A DNA stretch of 21,753 bases from JAICLL01 sp035252155 (GTDB taxonomy: Bacteria > Planctomycetota > Planctomycetia > Pirellulales > JAICIG01): NCBI GenBank assembly GCA_035252155.1, contig DATFDL010000490.1, positions 1 through 21,753 on the forward strand, read 5' to 3'. Both the position numbers and the translations under genes were made by a program. This document shows positions 13,071-19,226 of this stretch, one piece after another. A model generated the notes under the pieces. That model was not told the origin of the DNA, did not search any database, and saw nothing but the letters and a program-made list of their open reading frames with translations. Every line of letters begins with the position of its first letter. Position 1 is the stretch's first letter.

Positions 13071-14159
13071 ATGCCCGAGGGTCCGCTGCCGCTCAAGGCC
13101 ATTCACCACGTCGAACTGCTGGTGGGCAACGCCAAGCAGGCCGCCTATTACTATCGCCGGGCCTTTGGATTTTCGCAGTTGGCTTACGCCGGACCCGAGA
13201 CGGGCGTGAGGGAACAAGCGTCCTACGTGCTTTATCAAGGCCAGATCCGGATGGTCGTCAGCACGCCATTGCGGCCCAGCGATCCGATGGCCGAGCATCT
13301 GCGGCTGCACGGCGACGGCGTGCTCGACATCGCCTTTTTGGTCGATGACGTCGATGCCGTGTTTCGCGAGGCCGTGGCCCGCGGCGCGCATGTGGCCATC
13401 GAACCGTACGACCGCGTCGACGACTTCGGCCGCGTTCGACGGGCGAAAATCCGCGCCTACGGCGACACGCTCCACTCCTTCATCTCGATGTCCGACTACA
13501 ACGGCCCGTTTTTGCCCGGCTACCAGGTGCGCCGTCATCCGGCGGCGGGCGCGGGCCTGGAACGGGTCGATCACGTGGTGGGCAACGTCGAAGACGGCAA
13601 GATGAACGACTGGGGCACGTATTACAACCGCGTGCTGGGCTTTCACCAGTTCATGACGTTCGACGACAAGGACATCTCGACCGAGTTCTCCGCCCTGCGC
13701 AGCCAGGTGATGGCCGATCCCAACGACCTGATCAAGTTCCCGATCAACGAACCCGCCCCCGGCAAACGCAAAAGCCAGATTCAAGAGTATCTCGACTACA
13801 ACGTGGGGGCCGGCGTGCAGCACATCGCACTGACCACGCGCGACATCGTTCACACGGTGTCGGTGCTCAAGGAAAACGGCGTCGAATTTTTGTCGGTGCC
13901 CGACAGCTATTACGATCTGATTTGGGACCGCGTCGGCGACATTCGCGAAGACCGCGAGACGATTCGCCGGTTGAAGATTTTGATCGACCGCGACGAGAAA
14001 GGGTATTTGCTACAGTTGTTCACCAAGCCGGTCGAAGACCGCCCGACGTTGTTCTACGAGATCATTCAGCGCGAAGGCTCCGACGCCTTCGGCAAGGGGA
14101 ATTTCCGGTCGCTGTTCGAGGCCATCGAGCGTGACCAGGCCGAGCGAGGAAATTTATGA
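13071..14159 (+). CDS. hpd: 4-hydroxyphenylpyruvate dioxygenase
   Basis: 362 aa, the normal bacterial length. This Fe(II) enzyme turns 4-hydroxyphenylpyruvate, made from tyrosine, into homogentisate in the cytoplasm. Two vicinal-oxygen-chelate domains are seen: residues 9-145 (IHHVELLVGN) and 165-340 (ERVDHVVGNV). The three iron ligands are His168 (VDHVV), His251 (GVQHIALTT) and Glu330 (LFYEIIQREG). C-terminal GSDAFGKGNFRSLFEAIE is the expected gate helix. ATG 13071 follows GAGG; the frame extends upstream to 12900 but only through a palindromic repeat. It pairs with homogentisate dioxygenase 90 bases downstream, the next step in the pathway. Confidence 0.95.
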   Translation: MPEGPLPLKAIHHVELLVGNAKQAAYYYRRAFGFSQLAYAGPETGVREQASYVLYQGQIRMVVSTPLRPSDPMAEHLRLHGDGVLDIAFLVDDVDAVFREAVARGAHVAIEPYDRVDDFGRVRRAKIRAYGDTLHSFISMSDYNGPFLPGYQVRRHPAAGAGLERVDHVVGNVEDGKMNDWGTYYNRVLGFHQFMTFDDKDISTEFSALRSQVMADPNDLIKFPINEPAPGKRKSQIQEYLDYNVGAGVQHIALTTRDIVHTVSVLKENGVEFLSVPDSYYDLIWDRVGDIREDRETIRRLKILIDRDEKGYLLQLFTKPVEDRPTLFYEIIQREGSDAFGKGNFRSLFEAIERDQAERGNL

Positions 14160-14237
14160 GTAGGTCAGGCTTTCTAGCCTGACGTGACGGTCGACACCTA
14201 ACCTAAGGTCGACGTCAGGCTGGAAAGCCTGACCTAC
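14160..14237. repeat. Family B inverted repeat between hpd and hmgA
   Basis: Left arm GTAGGTCAGGCT-TTCT-AGCCTGAC and right arm GTCAGGCT-GGAA-AGCCTGACCTAC: each folds alone with an 8-bp stem and 4-nt loop, and the two arms also pair with each other. The element starts immediately after the hpd stop codon (14157-14159) and ends one base before the GGAGGA ribosome site (14238-14243) of the next gene, so its folding in the mRNA could influence translation or stability of the downstream part. Confidence 0.85.
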
Positions 14238-14249
14238 GGAGGAACAACC

Positions 14250-15404
14250 ATGCCCTTTTACCACCGTCTCGGAGAAATACCGCGCAAGCGACACACGGTC
14301 TTTCGCCAGCCCGACGGCTCGCTCTATCACGAGCACCTGATGGGCAGCCGGGGCTTCTCGGGGCCGGCGTCGCTCTTGTACCACCTGCGGCCGCCAACGT
14401 GCGTGCTAGGCAGCCGGGTCGTCAAACGGCTGACGTGGCACGCCGAGTCGGAGCCGTCGTTGCGGATGCGGCATTTCCGGCTGGCCGATGCCCCGGCGGT
14501 CTCTGGCTCGACGCTGGCCCGCACGCCGCTGCTCTACAACCGCGACGTGGCACTCTCGCTCGTCCGCCCGCTCGACGCCGACGACTACTTCTATCGCAAC
14601 GCCGAAGGCGACGAACTGCTTTATGTGAGCGAAGGACAGGGCAGGCTCGAAACGCAGATGGGCGATCTGGCGTTTCGGTCGGGCGATTACCTGGTGATTC
14701 CGCGGGGCATTTTGTATCGGCTGCTGCCCGAAGGCGAGACACGGCTGCTGGTGATCGAAAGTGCCGGGCAGGTCCGCCCGCCCAACCGCTATTGCAACGA
14801 GCGCGGGCAGTTTTTGGAGCACAGCCCGTATTGCGAGCGCGACATTCGCCGCCCCGAGCGGCTGACGGTGCACGATGAGCGGGGTGAATTTCGCCTGGTC
14901 ATCAAGCAATCGAACGTGCTGACCGAGGTGCGGCTCGACCATCATCCCTGCGACGTGGTGGGCTGGGACGGCTACTACTATCCCTGGGCGCTTTCGATCC
15001 ACGACTTCGAGCCGATCGTGGGCAGCCTGCACCAGCCGCCGCCGGTGCACCAGACGTTTCAGGGCGACAATTTTGTGGTCTGCTCGTTCGTGCCGCGGCT
15101 GTTCGACTTTCATCCCGAGGCGGTGCCGGTGCCCTACAATCACTCGAATGTGATGAGCGACGAAGTGATCTTCTACGCCAACCAAGAGTTCATGAGCCGC
15201 AAGGACATCGGTTATATGTCGTTGACCTTGCACCCCGGCGGGCTGCCGCACGGCCCGCATCCCGGCCGCATCGAGGCGGCGCTAGGCAAGAGGCGCACCG
15301 ACGAGTTGGCCGTGATGCTCGACACGTTTCATCCGCTGCACGTCTCACGCGAGGCAGTGGCATTTGAAGACGCCGCCTACGCTCGTAGTTGGGTGGAGGG
15401 TTGA
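14250..15404 (+). CDS. hmgA: Homogentisate 1,2-dioxygenase
   Basis: 384 aa, the shorter bacterial form (human-type enzymes are about 440). It opens the ring of homogentisate to maleylacetoacetate with Fe(II). The cupin-like N-terminal half has GDELLYVSEGQGRLETQMG (120-138) and YLVIPRGILYRL. Ligands and active-site residues are in YNHSNVMSDEVIFY (His298; acidic residue at 304/305) and LHPGGLPHGPHPG (His334). The strong GGAGGA site is 6 bases before ATG. With hpd it forms the tyrosine-to-maleylacetoacetate pair; the isomerase and a classical fumarylacetoacetase are not in this window. A family B repeat lies on each side of the gene. Confidence 0.93.
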   Translation: MPFYHRLGEIPRKRHTVFRQPDGSLYHEHLMGSRGFSGPASLLYHLRPPTCVLGSRVVKRLTWHAESEPSLRMRHFRLADAPAVSGSTLARTPLLYNRDVALSLVRPLDADDYFYRNAEGDELLYVSEGQGRLETQMGDLAFRSGDYLVIPRGILYRLLPEGETRLLVIESAGQVRPPNRYCNERGQFLEHSPYCERDIRRPERLTVHDERGEFRLVIKQSNVLTEVRLDHHPCDVVGWDGYYYPWALSIHDFEPIVGSLHQPPPVHQTFQGDNFVVCSFVPRLFDFHPEAVPVPYNHSNVMSDEVIFYANQEFMSRKDIGYMSLTLHPGGLPHGPHPGRIEAALGKRRTDELAVMLDTFHPLHVSREAVAFEDAAYARSWVEG

Positions 15405-15408
15405 CCGA

Positions 15409-15508
15409 AACGTGCGTAGGTCAGGCTTTCCAGCCTGACGGAATTGCTCGTCAGGGTGGCCGCCAGGCAGCACGGGGCGTTTTGTCAGGCTGGAAAGCCT
15501 GACCTACC
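15409..15508. repeat. Family B inverted repeat bounded by 8-bp direct repeats
   Basis: Left arm GTAGGTCAGGCTTTCCAGCC from 15416 and right arm ending at 15507, complementary to each other and each self-folding (GTCAGGCT/AGCCTGAC). TTGACCGA occurs at 15401-15408 and at 15509-15516, exactly bounding a 100-bp unit. The left direct repeat contains the hmgA stop codon TGA. The middle differs from that of 14160-14237, so conservation is confined to the arms. Confidence 0.8.
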
Positions 15509-15543
15509 TTGACCGATCACACCGCGCGCCGACAATTCATGCG

Positions 15544-16638
15544 ATGAACCAACCGCGCGTTCGTGGAGTCTGTCGTTGGGTGGCCGCCGCCGGCTGCCTC
15601 TGCTGGGCGCTTTGCCTCGAAGTTGCCGCCGCCGAGCCGAGCCCCCAGAAACCGCGGTCGAATTCCGTCCATGCCGAGTCCGGCGCTTCCTCCAAGCCTG
15701 CCATGTCAACCAGCTTTCGCGGTCCGCTGCCGGAACTCTCTGAGAAGCAGAAAGAGCTGCGCGACGAGCTGCGGCGCGACGTCGAAGCGCTGGCGGGCAA
15801 GATCGGCGAGCGGAACCTGCAACACTACCAGCAACTGGTCAAGGCCGCTCGCTACATCGAAGAATCGTTCGGCGCAGCTAGCCTGCGAGCTGCGCGGCAG
15901 ACGTACCAGGTGAAGGGGCGCGCGTGCGACAACTTGGAAGTTGAGATTCGTCCCGCGCCGGACGGCCCACCCGATCGGGCAGGCGAGATCGTGGTGATCG
16001 GCGCACATTACGACTCGGTGCGGGGTTCGCCGGGCGCCAACGACAACGGCAGCGGCGTGGCGGCCCTGTTGGCCCTGGCGCGGCGGTTCGCCGAACGGCC
16101 AGGCGCGCGCACGCTGCGGTTCGTGGCGTTTGTCAACGAGGAGCAACCCTACTTTCAGACCGGCGAGATGGGCGGCCGCGTCTACGCCCGACGCTGCCGC
16201 CAACGGAAGGAAAACATCGTCGCGGCTGTCAGCCTGGAGACGATGGGCTATTACAGCGAGACCAAGGGCAGCCAGCGCTATCCGCCGCTGCTTAGCGCGG
16301 CGTATCCCTCGACGGGCAATTTTATCGGCTTCGTAGGCGATTTCGCCTCACGACCGTTGGTCGACCAGGTCACCGGCGCGTTCCGCCGGCATGCTCAATT
16401 TCCCAGCGAACGAGGAGCGATGCCCGCCGCCCTGCCAGGCGTCGGCTGGTCCGATCACTGGTCGTTCTGGCAAGAGGGCTATCCTGGCGTGATGGTCACC
16501 GACACCGCGCTCTATCGATATCCCCACTATCATCTGGCCAGCGACACGCCGGACAAGGTCGATTACGACCGCCTGGCCCGCGTGGTCGACGGACTGTCGG
16601 GCGTGGTGGCCGAGCTGGCGCTCTGCGCGCAGCCGTAG
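15544..16638 (+). CDS. Secreted M28-family zinc aminopeptidase
   Basis: 364 aa. Residues 1-30 form a signal peptide (Arg-rich start, WVAAAGCLCWALCLEVAAA). The peptidase domain follows a Ser/Pro-rich linker and a helical prodomain (about 65-115). Di-zinc and catalytic residues are visible: HYDS with His155, GANDNGSG with bridging Asp167, NEE with Glu199-Glu200, LETMGYY with Glu232, SDHWSFW and YHLASDT with His330. M28 enzymes remove N-terminal residues or act as glutaminyl cyclases; the specificity is unknown. It probably acts in the periplasm. The stop codon TAG (16636-16638) lies within the end (CCGTAGG) of a family D repeat, so the last residues may have been set by insertion of that repeat. 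There is no clear ribosome site. Confidence 0.9.
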   Translation: MNQPRVRGVCRWVAAAGCLCWALCLEVAAAEPSPQKPRSNSVHAESGASSKPAMSTSFRGPLPELSEKQKELRDELRRDVEALAGKIGERNLQHYQQLVKAARYIEESFGAASLRAARQTYQVKGRACDNLEVEIRPAPDGPPDRAGEIVVIGAHYDSVRGSPGANDNGSGVAALLALARRFAERPGARTLRFVAFVNEEQPYFQTGEMGGRVYARRCRQRKENIVAAVSLETMGYYSETKGSQRYPPLLSAAYPSTGNFIGFVGDFASRPLVDQVTGAFRRHAQFPSERGAMPAALPGVGWSDHWSFWQEGYPGVMVTDTALYRYPHYHLASDTPDKVDYDRLARVVDGLSGVVAELALCAQP

Positions 16639-16725
16639 GATGGGCCCTGCCCGTCGTGCGCGACGCGAGCTACAACGTGCGACGCGGGCCGATGGTGGGA
16701 CTCGCAAGCTCGTCCCACCCTACGG
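16633..16725. repeat. Family D inverted repeat between convergent genes
   Basis: Ends CCGTAGGATGGG (16633-16644) and CCCACCCTACGG (16714-16725) pair with one mismatch. A second stem, GGTGGGAC (about 16694) with GTCCCACC (about 16712), folds within the right arm, with the word ACTCGCAAGCTCG between. It overlaps the stop codon of the peptidase gene and reaches 9 bases from the end of the minus-strand gene, so it could terminate both transcripts. Confidence 0.7.
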
Positions 16726-16733
16726 CTTTCGCG

Positions 16734-18431
16734 TTAAAACCCGCCGGCGCCGCGGGTCCGCAGGGCGCCGCCTAATTGAGCGCCCAACAACTTGTTGATG
16801 CCTTCCTCGGCTTCGATCCGATAGCGCACGCCGTTGTCGACCGGCTCGACCGTCACGTTGATATGGTCCTTGCCGCCTTCCTTGAGCTGCTGCACCAGCA
16901 TCTCCGTCTGCGGATTGCCACCGCCCTGCTTTGCGGCGACCAGCTTCATCAGCGGAGCGAGGGCCAGGCTCAACTTCATTGGCGGCAGCTCCGTCTCGGG
17001 CGTTGTCGCCGAGCGGTCGATCGCCTGTTTCAGCGTGTCGATGCCGTCCTTGCCGATCGACAGGTAAATCCGGTCGGCGCCAAAGCCGACCGCGATGTCG
17101 ATGTTCTCGCCCACATACTCCTTGATCCACTCGCTACCTTCGTCCTCAGGAGCCGGAAGGGAAAGCGTGTGGAACCGAACCCCCTTGTATTCGGCGGCGT
17201 TCAGCTTCGGCTTGGGCACCGTCGGATCGTCGGCCGCCAGATTGATGAATTCCTTGACGACTTTTTCGAGCGCGGGACCATCGGCCACCAAGACGCCCGC
17301 CACCAGCGTCAGCGGCCCTTCGCCCACCACCGCCAGGCCGAGGTTGACTTGGCCTTTTTCGAGCGTCTTGTCGAGCACGTCGAGCGCCTTGCCGGCCAAC
17401 TGCTTGACCTTGGCCTTCGCCTGGTCGTCGTCCAGTTCTTCCGACTTGTCGATCTCTTCCATGATCTGGGTGCGGAACCCAGCCAGGGCCGCCTCGCTTT
17501 GCTCCCGATCGCTCTTCGAGACTGCGGAATTCAGGTGCAGCGACAACACCGAGTCAGGCAGCAGAAAGCCCGCCACCTTCGAGCTGCCCGCGTCGACGGT
17601 CGATTCGGCCAATTGCCGGGCCAAATCGCTTCCGGGCAGGGCGGTGACGCCGATGTCGATGAAGCTGTGGTTGTTTTCCGCATCGATCGAGAAGCCCAGC
17701 GTGACCTTGTCGAGCTGGTTGATGCTGGCGACAAGCTGTTCGGCCTGATTGCGGGCGATCTGCGCTTGCAATTGCGATTGCTCGTCGTCGGGATCGACGT
17801 TTTGCTGCAGGCTCATTTCCATGCCCGCCTTCAAGGCATCGGCGGCCTGATCGCGCAAGGCTTGCGGAAGGTTTTGAATGTTGGCGCTCACGGCCAGGTC
17901 GTATTGCTTGTCGATGCCGCCCAGCAGCACGAGCGGGTCGGCCGGCAATTTTTCGAGCTCCGACTTTTGCTGAGCGAGATATGCCCATTTGCCCTGCTGC
18001 TTGATGAAGAGCGTCATGGCGCCTTGCTTAATCTCAAACACTCCATCGCCGGCATCCACCGCGGCGCCAACGATGGCCCCCAGCGCGTCGAGCAGCTTTT
18101 TCAAATCGTCGACCGGCAAAAAGACCAACACCGGGAAGCCGCCTTCCGCGCCGATTGAAAGCGCGGCGCCCCAGGGACGTTTCTGGTCGAGCCCGGCCAG
18201 ACCCTGGTTTTGCGTAAACAACATCAGCAATTGTTCGAGGCCCTGGGCCATCTCGGGATTGCCCGACAGCGTGCCCAAGTAACCCAAGTCTCGCTTCAGC
18301 TCGGCATAGCCCGAAAAGGTAGCGACGACCACCGGCTGACCGGCATTGGCGGCTTCTTCCTGCGCCTTGGCGAGGGGCGCCGCGCTGGTCAGCAGCGTCA
18401 AGGCCACGAGGGACAGCAGCGACTTTTTCAC
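16734..18431 (-). CDS. Large secreted hypothetical protein
   Basis: 565 aa from a GTG at 18429-18431, chosen because AGGAGA stands 7 bases upstream and a clean signal peptide begins there (KKSLLSLVALTLLTSAAPLAKA, cleavage after about residue 24). The frame is open upstream to 18653, but that part is not protein-like. The mature protein is acidic and has repeated alpha/beta stretches, for example PVLVFLPVDDLKKLLDALGA and GPLTLVAGVLVADGPALEKV, suggesting two or three copies of a related fold. A Gln/Asp-rich helix lies near residues 210-250. Planctomycete genomes have many such proteins of unknown role; I assign none. The 246-base gap before it carries only a faint repeat-like word (GGGTGGGACAAGC near 18554). 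Confidence 0.8.
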   Translation of the reverse strand: MKKSLLSLVALTLLTSAAPLAKAQEEAANAGQPVVVATFSGYAELKRDLGYLGTLSGNPEMAQGLEQLLMLFTQNQGLAGLDQKRPWGAALSIGAEGGFPVLVFLPVDDLKKLLDALGAIVGAAVDAGDGVFEIKQGAMTLFIKQQGKWAYLAQQKSELEKLPADPLVLLGGIDKQYDLAVSANIQNLPQALRDQAADALKAGMEMSLQQNVDPDDEQSQLQAQIARNQAEQLVASINQLDKVTLGFSIDAENNHSFIDIGVTALPGSDLARQLAESTVDAGSSKVAGFLLPDSVLSLHLNSAVSKSDREQSEAALAGFRTQIMEEIDKSEELDDDQAKAKVKQLAGKALDVLDKTLEKGQVNLGLAVVGEGPLTLVAGVLVADGPALEKVVKEFINLAADDPTVPKPKLNAAEYKGVRFHTLSLPAPEDEGSEWIKEYVGENIDIAVGFGADRIYLSIGKDGIDTLKQAIDRSATTPETELPPMKLSLALAPLMKLVAAKQGGGNPQTEMLVQQLKEGGKDHINVTVEPVDNGVRYRIEAEEGINKLLGAQLGGALRTRGAGGF

Positions 18432-18677
18432 GTGAGGTTCTCCTGGAAAAGTGTGTTCGGTTCTGGTGCGCAAGTTATTCGCGCGGAGGGTGGGTAATCT
18501 TAGGTCCGCAAGAATCGAGGTAACGGCCTGTGCCAACGGGCCATGCAACTTGTGGGTGGGACAAGCGTCCTGCGCGGGGGGCGGTCCATCGTTGGGCAAG
18601 CCTACGTCGCAAGCGACGCCGCGCCTAGCGGTTGGGCGTGCGAGCAATCGCAAATGGCGGGACGAACGCCGGGCGGC

Positions 18678-18899
18678 TTAGCGTTCGCGGAACGTGATCC
18701 GGCCTTTGGTCAGGTCGTAGGGCGAAAGCTCGACCCGCACCTTGTCGCCGGGGACGATGCGAATGAAGTTTTTACGCATTTTGCCGGCCACATGGGCGAT
18801 TACGGTGTGACCGCCTTCGATCGTGACGCGGAAACGGGTGTTGGCCAGTGCCTGAGTGACGACTCCTTCGACTTCGAGAGCTTCTTCTTTTTGTGCCAT
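18678..18899 (-). CDS. infA: Translation initiation factor IF-1
   Basis: 73 aa from ATG 18897-18899 (MAQKEEALEVEGVVTQALA), matching the normal IF-1 length of about 72. The single OB-fold is clear: ANTRFRVTIEGGHTVIAHVA, GKMRKNFIRIVPGDKVRVEL and the C-terminal SPYDLTKGRITFR. IF-1 occupies the ribosomal A site during initiation on the 30S subunit. An upstream in-frame extension to 19085 runs through a palindromic repeat and is rejected. The gene stands outside any ribosomal-protein operon, as in many bacteria. A possible promoter is TGGACG-16-TACAAT at 18991-18964 (minus). Confidence 0.96.
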   Translation of the reverse strand: MAQKEEALEVEGVVTQALANTRFRVTIEGGHTVIAHVAGKMRKNFIRIVPGDKVRVELSPYDLTKGRITFRER

Positions 18900-19013
18900 A
18901 CGCGACTCGGTGCGGACGATGCGGAGCGCGGCCGCCCACCGCGGCCGACTATAACTCGGTGGTATTGTACCATTTGCGCCGCTCGCGTCCAGCCATAGCT
19001 TTGGTCTCTGGTT

Positions 19014-19104
19014 TCTGTAGGGAACGCCCTCTGTGGCGTTCCGCGGGGGCGGCGCGACATCGAATCGCTGTGGGCGGAACGCCACGGAAGGCGTTCCCTA
19101 CAGA
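19014..19104. repeat. Family A inverted repeat, most complete copy
   Basis: TCTGTAGGGAACGCC pairs with GGCGTTCCCTACAGA. Each arm also folds alone: GGAACGCC...GGCGTTCC on the left and GGAACGCC...GGCGTTCC on the right. GTT stands directly on both sides (19011-19013 and 19105-19107), a possible 3-bp duplication. The 327-base gap (18900-19226) between divergent infA and the fusion gene holds this element, the possible infA promoter on one side and the promoter at 19136 on the other, and nothing else I can name. Confidence 0.82.
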
Positions 19105-19135
19105 GTTTTGTAGACGCTCACCCGCAAATTCCGCC

Positions 19136-19164
19136 TAGACCGGTTTTGCCGCTTTTCCCATAAT
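19136..19164 (+). promoter_or_regulatory. Possible promoter of the lipoprotein fusion gene
   Basis: -35 TAGACC (4 of 6), 17-bp spacer, -10 CATAAT (5 of 6). The transcript would start near 19171 and carry the ribosome site GAGAAGG (19213-19219), 7 bases before ATG 19227. Confidence 0.4.
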
Positions 19165-19226
19165 GTCCGCCCGGCGAAACCCGCCGGCATGGCCGGTTCA
19201 ACCCTTATCTCCGAGAAGGTCGATCG

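Noticed and set aside
18900..19085. N-terminal extension of IF-1
   Set aside because: It translates another family A palindrome; IF-1 is normally about 72 aa and starts at 18899.
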